From contig NZ_JACWZZ010000001.1 in NCBI RefSeq assembly GCF_014698995.1, positions 1,074,501-1,138,500 of the forward strand: a stretch of DNA of 64,000 nt, read 5' to 3'. The position numbers and the translations under genes are program-made. Every line of letters starts with the position of its first letter. Within the stretch, counting starts at the first letter, position 1. The notes beneath the pieces are model-generated. The model had not been told where the DNA came from, did not search any database, and saw only the letters and a list, made by a program, of their open reading frames with translations. Source of the stretch: Hymenobacter duratus (GTDB lineage: Bacteria; Bacteroidota; Bacteroidia; Cytophagales; Hymenobacteraceae). Shown piece after piece: positions 57,634 to 64,000 of this stretch.

Positions 57634-58467
57634 ATGAATTACAACCTCACGCAGCTACCTGAGCGCACCGAAAAACCCCGCGAGCAAGGCTTTACCATGG
57701 TAATGGACAAAGGCCTGAGCGTACGCGAAGTGGAAGATTTCCTGGAAGTAGGCGCGCCTTACACCGACATTGTGAAGCTGGGCTGGGCCACGTCCTTCGT
57801 GACGCCTAACCTCAAGCGTAAGCTGGCGGCCTACAAAGAGGCCGGCATTCCGGTGTACTTCGGGGGCACGTTGTTCGAGGCCTTCATCATTCGTAACCAG
57901 TTCGACGATTACCGCCGCCTACTGGAGGAGTATGAGATGGAATACGCCGAAGTATCCGACGGCTCTATTGATCTGGTGCACGACAAAAAGCTCGAATACA
58001 TCCAGACGCTGGCCAAGGACGTGAAAGTGCTGAGCGAAGTGGGCTCGAAGGATGCGGAGAAGATTATCCCGCCCTACAAGTGGATTTCGCAGATGAAAAC
58101 GGAGCTGGAAGCCGGCGCCATAAAGGTGATTGGCGAAGCCCGTGAGGCTGGTAATGTAGGCCTGTTCCGCAGCACTGGCGAGGTTCGCTCAGGTCTGGTA
58201 GAAGAAATCCTGACCCAGATTCCGTTCGAGAAAATTCTGTGGGAAGCTCCTCAGAAAGCTCAACAGGTGTGGTTCATTAAGCTGCTTGGAGCCAACGTGA
58301 ACCTGGGCAACATTGCGCCCAATGAAATTGTGAGCCTGGAAACCATCCGCTTGGGCCTGCGTGGCGACACGTTCACGCACTTCCTCGACATGGACAACGT
58401 GGATGAAATGTTCCGCCCCGAGGTGAAGACGCCTGGCAAACCTGGCACGTCCATGCCGCGCGGCTAA
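57634..58467 (+). CDS. comA: phosphosulfolactate synthase
   Basis: ComA joins sulfite to phosphoenolpyruvate to give (2R)-phospho-3-sulfolactate. The 277-residue product has GFTMVMDKGLSVREVEDFLE, DIVKLGWATSFVTPNLKRKL, VYFGGTLFEAFIIRNQFDDY, AEVSDGSIDLVHDKKLEYIQ, VLSEVGSKDAEKIIPPYKWI, EAGAIKVIGEAREAGNVGLF and LGANVNLGNIAPNEIVSLET, which is the TIM-barrel ComA pattern. In methanogens it serves coenzyme M; in Cytophagales it may feed sulfonolipid (capnine) synthesis, an inference. The start at 57634 is set by MNYNLTQLPERTEKPREQGF. No ComB or ComC partner lies adjacent. A terminator follows. Confidence 0.9.
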   Translation: MNYNLTQLPERTEKPREQGFTMVMDKGLSVREVEDFLEVGAPYTDIVKLGWATSFVTPNLKRKLAAYKEAGIPVYFGGTLFEAFIIRNQFDDYRRLLEEYEMEYAEVSDGSIDLVHDKKLEYIQTLAKDVKVLSEVGSKDAEKIIPPYKWISQMKTELEAGAIKVIGEAREAGNVGLFRSTGEVRSGLVEEILTQIPFEKILWEAPQKAQQVWFIKLLGANVNLGNIAPNEIVSLETIRLGLRGDTFTHFLDMDNVDEMFRPEVKTPGKPGTSMPRG

Positions 58468-58482
58468 CCGTTCACATGCTTT

Positions 58483-58522
58483 AAAAAAAAAGGGCTGTAC
58501 AGATAGTGTATAGCCCTTTTTT
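58483..58522 (+). terminator. terminator of comA
   Basis: AAAAAAAAGGGCT and AGCCCTTTTTT pair around a loop (GTACAGATAGTGTAT) in which GTAC/GTAT also can pair, and end in a T run. Confidence 0.85.
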
Positions 58523-58542
58523 ACGTTTTTACCTTACCTCAT

Positions 58543-59484
58543 ATGCCCAATCTATATTCTACGTGCCGCACGGGCTGTTTGGCGCTACTCTTGTTACTGG
58601 GCCTGTCTGGGGCCGCACTGGGGCAAACTCAGGCTGCGCCTGATACTGCTTCTTGCAATAAGATCAAAACGCTGCTGTGGCGAATTTCGGGAGCGGGCCT
58701 GCCGGGCCCGTCCTATGTTTTTGGAACGATGCACGTGCTATGCCCCGATGATGCCACAGTGCCACCCGAAATGGAGGCGGCATTCCGGAGTAGCGGGCAG
58801 CTCGTGCTGGAGCTGGACCTGGACGACCCGGCAATGGGCAAGCAGTTTCGGCGGGCAGCCCAATTGCCCTGGCCCAACTCTCTGCGCCGCCTCCTGAAGC
58901 CGCGTGACTTCAAGGTCGTAAAGAAGTTTTTCCGCCAGCAGCTACACCACTCCATTCTGCCCTACGTGCTGGTAAAACCCGCTCTTACGGAAGCACTGGT
59001 ATACAGCGCGGCCCTGCCCTGCACGCCCGTGAGTTACGAAGGAAAGTTTTTGGAGCTGGCCAAAGCGCAGCAGAAGGAAGTGTTGGGTCTGGAAACGATA
59101 GAACAGCAACTGGTGTCGATGCAGCAGGTACCGTACCGCAAGCAGGCCGCCGACCTGGTAGAGGCCATACGCACATACGACAGCATTCCCCGGCTCATGC
59201 AGCACCTCGTCGTCACGTACCGTGGCCGGGATGTGGACGAGCTGTATCGGTTATCAGTCGACCCGAAGTATGGCTCTGAGAATGATGGGCCGGCTGAGCT
59301 GCAGGCGCGTAACCAGGACTGGATTCCGAAAATGAGCGCTTGGATAAAAAGCAAGCCCACCTTCTTTGCTGTGGGAGCAGCACACCTGGGAGGCGGCACC
59401 GGCGTACTGCAGTTGCTGCGCCAGCAAGGCTACCAGATAGAGCCCGTATTGCTTCCCACTGCGTCAGCGAAATCGGCAGAGTAG
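58543..59484 (+). CDS. TraB/GumN family protein, secreted
   Basis: A 313-residue protein with a signal peptide (MPNLYSTCRTGCLALLLLLG...). The TraB/GumN pattern is seen in SYVFGTMHVLCPDDATVPPE, with GTMH near 67-70, AFRSSGQLVLELDLDDP, LVKPALTEALVYSAALPCT and the closing FFAVGAAHLGGGTGVLQLLR. Family members are thought to be metal-dependent proteases, with two GxxH motifs as metal ligands; both are present here (GTMH, GAAH). The location is likely periplasmic or extracellular. A TACGTTTT box (58522-58529) just after the comA terminator may be its promoter. Confidence 0.88.
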   Translation: MPNLYSTCRTGCLALLLLLGLSGAALGQTQAAPDTASCNKIKTLLWRISGAGLPGPSYVFGTMHVLCPDDATVPPEMEAAFRSSGQLVLELDLDDPAMGKQFRRAAQLPWPNSLRRLLKPRDFKVVKKFFRQQLHHSILPYVLVKPALTEALVYSAALPCTPVSYEGKFLELAKAQQKEVLGLETIEQQLVSMQQVPYRKQAADLVEAIRTYDSIPRLMQHLVVTYRGRDVDELYRLSVDPKYGSENDGPAELQARNQDWIPKMSAWIKSKPTFFAVGAAHLGGGTGVLQLLRQQGYQIEPVLLPTASAKSAE

Positions 59485-59598
59485 GGCAGGACGAATACCG
59501 GGCGAAGCTGAAAAGCGAGGGTTGAGAGCAAGTAGCTCTGGGAATAGCTGCGGCGAAATGCGCATCTTTCGGCGAGTACTTTTTCGTTTGTTGCTGCT

Positions 59599-60183
59599 AT
59601 GCTCACTTTTCAGTTTACGCCGTTTCCGGAGTTGCGTACGGCGCGCCTGTTGCTACGGCCTCTGCGCCATACCGATGCCCCTGCTCTGCTGATTCAGCGT
59701 TCCGACCCACGGGTTATGCGCTACATCGACCGGGAACCGGACCATACCGTGGAGGAGAGCCTGGCCCTGATCCGGAAAGTAGAACAGGCCGCCGCCGACA
59801 ACACCGGCATCACCTGGGCCATGGTGCGGCCGGAGCAGGAAGATGTGCTGCTGGGCACACTGGGGTTCTGGCGCCTGATACCGGAGCACCACCGCGCCGA
59901 AATAGGCTACGGCCTGCACCCCGACTACTGGCGGCAGGGCCTGATGCAGGAGGCGCTGGAAGCCGTGCTGCACTTCGGATTTCATACCATGCAGCTGCAC
60001 AGCGTGGAAGCCAACGTAAATCCGCACAATACCGCCTCAATGGCGCTGCTCACCAAGCACGGATTTGTACGCGAAGCCTATTTCCACGAGGACTACTATT
60101 TCCGGGGTCAGTTCCTGGATTCCGCCATTTATTCGCTGCTGACGCCGTTGCGGACGGCTGGCCAGACTACCGCCCAGGTGTAA
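59599..60183 (+). CDS. GNAT family N-acetyltransferase (RimJ/RimL type)
   Basis: A 194-residue acetyltransferase. It starts MLTFQFTPFPELRTARLLLR, with DAPALLIQRSDPRVMRYIDR, GTLGFWRLIPEHHRAEIGYG, GLHPDYWRQGLMQEALEAVL (the acetyl-CoA pyrophosphate loop) and NPHNTASMALLTKHGFVREA (the closing B motif). This is the RimJ/RimL-like layout, which covers acetylation of ribosomal protein N-termini and small molecules. The substrate is not known. The start at 59599 is ATG, preceded by a poor CATCTTTC box. It lies alone. Confidence 0.92.
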   Translation: MLTFQFTPFPELRTARLLLRPLRHTDAPALLIQRSDPRVMRYIDREPDHTVEESLALIRKVEQAAADNTGITWAMVRPEQEDVLLGTLGFWRLIPEHHRAEIGYGLHPDYWRQGLMQEALEAVLHFGFHTMQLHSVEANVNPHNTASMALLTKHGFVREAYFHEDYYFRGQFLDSAIYSLLTPLRTAGQTTAQV

Positions 60184-60238
60184 CCATATCCGACTGATAG
60201 AGTAGGAAGATAGTTCTGAATCTGTCTTACTGTCTGAT

Positions 60239-61606
60239 ATGAAACATCTTCCTTTTCCGGGGCCGGTTGCGGCGCTGGTGCTGCTGGCCGCCTGCAACCA
60301 GGGCCAGCCCAAAACGGATACGCCTACCAATACGCCTGCCCAGGTAGTAGAAACCCCCGACTCAGCGGCGCAATCCAATGCAGCGGCTCCTACGCTGCCG
60401 GAGCCCTACGCCACCAAGTCCACTACCAAGCGCAGCCACGTAATTGGGTGGCCAGCCGGCAAAACGCCGGTGGTGCCCGCTGGTTTCGTGATTACGGAGT
60501 ATGCTGGCAACCTCAACAGCCCGCGCTGGGCCTACGTGACGCCTAATGGCGACGTGCTGGTAGCCGAATCCAACACCATCCCGACGACGACCAAGAAAAA
60601 AATTGCGGCCAAGCTGGACCTGGACCCTTCCAAGTCGCTCAAGGAAACCAGCGCCAACCGTATTACGCTGCTGCGCGACACCAACAAGGACGGCAAGCCC
60701 GATGTGCGCGAAACCTTCCTGGCCAACCTGAACCAGCCTCTTGGCATGCTGGTGCTCGGCAACTACTTCTATGTCGGGAACACCGACGGGGTAGTGCGAT
60801 ATGCCTACAAGCCGGGCCAGACCAAAATCACGGGTCCTGGGCAGAAGATTCTGGACCTGCCGGCCGGTGGCTACAACAACCACTGGACCCGTAACCTGCT
60901 GGCCAGCGCCGACGGCTCGAAGATTTATGTGAGCGTGGGCTCGGGCTCTAATGTGGCAGAGCACGGAATGGAAAACGAACAGCGCCGCGCCAATATTCTG
61001 GAAATAAACCCCGACGGCAGCGGCGAAAAAATATATGCCAGTGGCTTGCGTAACCCTGTAGGTATGGGCTGGGCGCCTGGCACCAAAACCCTCTGGACTG
61101 CCGTGAACGAGCGGGATGAGCTCGGCGACGACCTAGTGCCCGACTACCTGACCAGTGTGCAGCCCGGCGCCTTCTACGGGTGGCCATACGCCTATTTCGG
61201 CCCCAAAGAAGACCCCCGCCGCAAAGGCGAGCGGCCGGACCTAGTACAGAAAACCGTAGTGCCAGATGTAGCCCTGGGCCCGCACACCGCTTCGTTGGGA
61301 CTGGCGTTCTATACCGGCAACGGTTTTCCGGCCAAGTATCAGAATGGCGCGTTTATTGGGCAGCACGGCTCCTGGAACCGCTCGGAGTTTACGGGCTATA
61401 AGGTGGTCTTCGTGCCATTCAGCAACGGTAAGCCCAGCGGCGGTATGGAAGATTTCGTGACGGGCTTCATTGCTAACCCGGGTGAAAAGGAGGTATACGG
61501 CCGCCCCGTAGGCGTCACGGTGCTGCCGGATGGCTCGCTGCTGGTGCTGGACGATGCCGGCAACAAAGTCTGGCGGGTAGCTGCCCAGCCAGGGCGCGGC
61601 GCCTAA
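60239..61606 (+). CDS. sorbosone dehydrogenase-like lipoprotein (PQQ beta-propeller)
   Basis: A 455-residue protein of the sorbosone dehydrogenase/soluble glucose dehydrogenase group. The lipoprotein signal is MKHLPFPGPVAALVLLAAC, so Cys19 would be lipidated, and is followed by a Pro/Thr-rich linker. The six-bladed beta-propeller has ITEYAGNLNSPRWAYVTPNG, NRITLLRDTNKDGKPDVRET, LNQPLGMLVLGNYFYVGNTD, YVSVGSGSNVAEHGMENEQR, ASGLRNPVGMGWAPGTKTLW and IGQHGSWNRSEFTGYKVVFV. The NERDELGDD segment carries acidic residues that would bind Ca near PQQ. The sugar or alcohol oxidised is not known. It lies in the periplasm, anchored in a membrane. Confidence 0.88.
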   Translation: MKHLPFPGPVAALVLLAACNQGQPKTDTPTNTPAQVVETPDSAAQSNAAAPTLPEPYATKSTTKRSHVIGWPAGKTPVVPAGFVITEYAGNLNSPRWAYVTPNGDVLVAESNTIPTTTKKKIAAKLDLDPSKSLKETSANRITLLRDTNKDGKPDVRETFLANLNQPLGMLVLGNYFYVGNTDGVVRYAYKPGQTKITGPGQKILDLPAGGYNNHWTRNLLASADGSKIYVSVGSGSNVAEHGMENEQRRANILEINPDGSGEKIYASGLRNPVGMGWAPGTKTLWTAVNERDELGDDLVPDYLTSVQPGAFYGWPYAYFGPKEDPRRKGERPDLVQKTVVPDVALGPHTASLGLAFYTGNGFPAKYQNGAFIGQHGSWNRSEFTGYKVVFVPFSNGKPSGGMEDFVTGFIANPGEKEVYGRPVGVTVLPDGSLLVLDDAGNKVWRVAAQPGRGA

Positions 61607-61630
61607 ACTGCCCCTCTGACCTGCCCGCTC

Positions 61631-61668
61631 AACGGCCTGCTTCTCCGCTTGGGAGGAGCAGGCCGTTT
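61631..61668 (+). terminator. hairpin terminator
   Basis: AACGGCCTGCTTCTCC pairs with GGAGGAGCAGGCCGTT (one G-T pair) around a short loop, 25 bp past the sorbosone dehydrogenase-like gene. Only three T bases follow. Confidence 0.65.
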
Positions 61669-61716
61669 GGCATCTGGCGGCCTTCGGAAACTCCTGCTGC
61701 TTTACCTTGCAGCGCC

Positions 61717-62379
61717 ATGCTACACTACTTGCGCCGCTACCTAAGCTATTTGGTGCCACTTACCCGCACTATCCATTCGCCTATCAACGGGCCGCTGGAA
61801 GTGACGTGGTACCGAGGCCGCAAAGTGCTTGATACGCGCCACGCCAACTACTCCTACGGCTCGTTGCAGCAGGTACTACGCTACGGGCTGATGTTTCTGA
61901 AACCCCAGCAGGCGCAGCGTATTCTCGTGCTGGGTCTTGGTGGAGGCTCCGTGGTGCAGACGCTGCGCCAGGAACACCGGGTAACAGCGCCCATCACCGC
62001 CCTCGAACTAGACCCCGCCGTTATTGCCGTAGCCGATACGGAATTCGGAATCCGCCCCGACGCGAACCTCTCGATTGTGTGCGCCGATGCTTTTGTGTGG
62101 CTCCAGACTGCGCCATCCGCCGCCTATGGCCTCATCATCATCGACCTGTTTATTGATTTGGAACTGCCAGCTGAGCTGCAACAAGTCGGTTTTTGGCAGG
62201 ATATATGGCGGGTGCTGCCGCCAGGCGGGCAAGTGCTGTTCAATACCCTGACGGCAAATCCGCTGACAGTAGCAGGCGAAGAGTTGACGGAGTACCTGGC
62301 CGGACTGGGCTTTTCGGTGAAGGAAGTGGAAGTAGAACTGCTAAACCGCTTATTGATTCTAGAGAGACTTTTGGTGTAG
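61717..62379 (+). CDS. spermidine synthase-like SAM-dependent enzyme
   Basis: A 220-residue protein of the polyamine aminopropyltransferase fold. It begins MLHYLRRYLSYLVPLTRTIH, and has LEVTWYRGRKVLDTRHANYS, YGSLQQVLRYGLMFL, the SAM-type loop RILVLGLGGGSVVQTL near 66-81 and ITALELDPAVIAVADTEFGI, whose Glu-Leu-Asp takes the ribose hydroxyls, then GLIIIDLFIDLELPAELQQV (motif DD-like). It is shorter than true SpeE (about 280), so it may be a methyltransferase or a spermidine synthase-like protein with another substrate. It is preceded by a hairpin and stops 16 bp before the convergent esterase gene. Confidence 0.82.
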   Translation: MLHYLRRYLSYLVPLTRTIHSPINGPLEVTWYRGRKVLDTRHANYSYGSLQQVLRYGLMFLKPQQAQRILVLGLGGGSVVQTLRQEHRVTAPITALELDPAVIAVADTEFGIRPDANLSIVCADAFVWLQTAPSAAYGLIIIDLFIDLELPAELQQVGFWQDIWRVLPPGGQVLFNTLTANPLTVAGEELTEYLAGLGFSVKEVEVELLNRLLILERLLV

Positions 62380-62395
62380 CGTAGGTGCGGCAGCG

Positions 62396-64000
62396 TTACT
62401 TACTAGCTCTAACGACGACTGCCGGCGTGGATTTTGGGACGTACAGCAGGGCATCAAACTCGCGGCGGAGGCTGTGGCGGCTGAAGGGCTGCTCATAGGG
62501 GCGTAGGGTCCCGTCGCGGAACAGGAGATTCTCGTAGAGCCACTGTGTGCCCGGCGCTAGGTCAGGAGTGCGCAGGTTGAGAAACGATGCCGGCAGCGTG
62601 GCCGCCCGGAAGTAGTGCTCGTAGCTGCCTACGGATGATGGGGCCGCTGTGGCCGTAACAAATGCTGGAGGCTCGGTGGAAGGCAGGGCCCGGAAGCTGC
62701 CTTCGTGAAACAGCAAGCCAACCGCCACGTAGCCCGCACCATAATAGCGCCGTAGCACTTCGCCCAAAGTAGTATCATCTTGGTCGTAGGTTTTCAGGTG
62801 GGTGTTGTGCGACCAGACGGCCACGCCCTTGCCGTTGGCCTGCGTGCGGGCCCACTCCACGTTCTCGGCCAGGCAAGCTGCCCGGTAGCTGAAGCGAAAC
62901 CGCGACGACATTGTCTGTACGACGCTGTACTGCTCGGCTTGGCGGAGCAGTTGGGATAGAGCGGCCGCTTCCGCGGGCGTGGCACCGTAGCCCCGCCGGA
63001 GTTTGGCCGGACCATCGAAGGCGGCGCGAACCTCGGCCAGTAGGCGGCGCACAGTTTCCAGGCGTGGGTCGGTCTGCTGGGCGTTCTGCAGGTAGTTCAG
63101 TGAAATACCCGCATCGGCCAGCGCGCGGAGCTGGCGTTGCAGCGTCGTGAGCAGCTCGCCCCGGTAGCCGGCCTGGGCGGGCAGGCGCTGCCGCAGATAG
63201 CGCAAAATCTCCGGCGCCTCCTGCAGATCAATGCCCAGCAGCTGCAGGGTGGCCGTTGGGTGCTGCTGGTTGTAAGTCCGCATCCAGCGCACCAAGGCCA
63301 GCATTTCTTCGGTATCCCAAAGGGGCAGGTTGGCTACCAGCTGCTGGGGGTTGCCGGTGCCGGTTTGCAGATAGTCGTTCAACGCCAGGCAGGCGCCCAG
63401 GTCGGTGTCGAGGGCCAGCACGCGCACGTTTTTCTGCTCCACCAGATACCGAAACAGCCGGTGCTTGAGCTGCATCTGCTCGTGTGAGCCCAGCGTGACT
63501 TCGCCCAACCCGATAACCGGTGCCGACCCAACCAATTGCCCGAATGCAGCCAGATCTTTCTGGTCGCCGCCGTCGGGGGCGGTGGTGCGGAGCGGCACGG
63601 CGGCCTTGCGCAGCCAAGCTAGCTCGGCGGCAGTAGGCAGCCCCGGCACGGGTGGTGGTGGTGGCGAAAAGGCCCGACCATCAGCCAGCAGCTCTATATG
63701 GTCGAACCAGACCGGAGCCGCGCCAGGCTGCAGCAGCAGCGCCAGCTGCGAAAGGTTGCGCTTGGCGCTGATGGGCAGCGTCAACTCGAACCGTTGCCAC
63801 GGCGTGCCGGGCGCAGGTTCCGGCAATGGGCTGGCCGTGAGCGTGCCGGGCCATTTATGCCGGTCATACGGATACATTCTTAAGTCGCTGTTGCCCATCA
63901 CACGGTACAGCAAAGTTGGAGGAGCCTGGCCCGCCACGGCCGAACCGGCATAGCGCACGTAGCCGCGCACCGTAAGGGTTTTGCCCAGCAGCGAATCCAG
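62396..64000 (-). CDS. erythromycin esterase-like protein, partial at window end
   Basis: The frame runs from the stop at 62396 to the right edge without its start, giving 534 residues. The N-terminal visible part (LDSLLGKTLTVRGYVRYAGS...) is beta-rich and looks like a carbohydrate-binding-type domain (RFELTLPISAKRNLSQLALL). The second part is the erythromycin esterase fold: VIGLGEVTLGSHEQMQLKHR, VLALDTDLGACLALNDYLQT, WDTEEMLALVRWMRTYNQQH, LLGIDLQEAPEILRYLRQRL and VAVWSHNTHLKTYDQDDTTL. In the usual GExTHG motif the His is replaced by Leu here (GEVTLG), so activity on macrolides is doubtful. Signal peptide and full domain set lie outside the window. Confidence 0.85.
   Translation of the reverse strand: MDSLLGKTLTVRGYVRYAGSAVAGQAPPTLLYRVMGNSDLRMYPYDRHKWPGTLTASPLPEPAPGTPWQRFELTLPISAKRNLSQLALLLQPGAAPVWFDHIELLADGRAFSPPPPPVPGLPTAAELAWLRKAAVPLRTTAPDGGDQKDLAAFGQLVGSAPVIGLGEVTLGSHEQMQLKHRLFRYLVEQKNVRVLALDTDLGACLALNDYLQTGTGNPQQLVANLPLWDTEEMLALVRWMRTYNQQHPTATLQLLGIDLQEAPEILRYLRQRLPAQAGYRGELLTTLQRQLRALADAGISLNYLQNAQQTDPRLETVRRLLAEVRAAFDGPAKLRRGYGATPAEAAALSQLLRQAEQYSVVQTMSSRFRFSYRAACLAENVEWARTQANGKGVAVWSHNTHLKTYDQDDTTLGEVLRRYYGAGYVAVGLLFHEGSFRALPSTEPPAFVTATAAPSSVGSYEHYFRAATLPASFLNLRTPDLAPGTQWLYENLLFRDGTLRPYEQPFSRHSLRREFDALLYVPKSTPAVVVRASK

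Noticed and set aside
62396..64000. Macrolide resistance gene
   Set aside because: The motif histidine is replaced and an extra domain is present; calling it a resistance gene is not supported.

Overview
The window looks like chromosome of a GC-rich Bacteroidota, most likely a Hymenobacter-type member of the Cytophagales. The reasons are: promoters of the Bacteroidota type (TTTG, about 20 bp, then TAnnTTTG) in front of rpmH, two tRNAs and the exopolysaccharide operon; a near absence of Shine-Dalgarno sites; several small PorT-like outer-membrane barrels; a DUF2480 protein; and the gene sets rpmH-rnpA-S41 protease and rpsU-xerC-hpf. These are inferences from reading the sequence; no database search was run. 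Most of the window is ordinary core genome. No prophage, insertion sequence, CRISPR array or rRNA operon was seen.

Layout. 1-2.5 kb: a REP-like inverted repeat, a small secreted protein, a remnant of an OmpA-type C-terminus, prmA and a hypothetical gene. 2.5-8 kb: one very large secreted protein of 1835 residues with a Lys/Glu-rich tail. 8-10.7 kb: plsY, a small lipoprotein, an M20 dipeptidase. 10.7-14.7 kb: five consecutive paralogous outer-membrane barrel genes on the minus strand, two of them a recent tandem copy including intergenic DNA. 15-26 kb: a PagL-like lipid A deacylase, pyrD, tRNA-Lys, yifB/comM, gmhA, an MsbA-type ABC exporter and a Wzi/RemB-like outer-membrane protein, so mainly envelope functions. 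26-35 kb: an 8 x 21-bp minisatellite, a FemAB-like acyltransferase overlapping upp, a DEAD-box helicase, tRNA-His, a PfkB kinase, an M61 peptidase and rpmH-rnpA. 35-46 kb: an S41 processing protease, an AT-rich orphan, tsaB, a DUF2480 protein, an amino-acid permease, an HD phosphohydrolase, an S9 peptidase, a membrane protein and a PAP2 phosphatase. 46-50 kb: metK, hpf, xerC, rpsU, acyl-CoA dehydrogenase. 50.5-56 kb: a Wza-Wzc-YwqE exopolysaccharide export and control operon with an epimerase, behind a strong consensus promoter. 56-64 kb: TPR protein, phosphosulfolactate synthase (ComA), TraB/GumN-like protein, GNAT, sorbosone dehydrogenase-like lipoprotein, spermidine synthase-like protein, and an erythromycin-esterase-like protein cut by the window end.

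The features that stand out beyond standard gene calls are structural. Several genes have their -7 box directly against the start codon, implying leaderless or nearly leaderless mRNAs. Very long perfect palindromes (23 to 29 bp arms) sit at gene ends. A stem-loop can cover the xerC start codon. The Wzc-like kinase carries its tyrosine cluster as a regular (Tyr-Gly)8 tract. An exact 21-bp repeat array lies in a divergent intergenic region. I did not find a clear new multi-gene system; the best candidates for undescribed biology are the 1835-residue protein, the barrel array and the xerC start-site hairpin.
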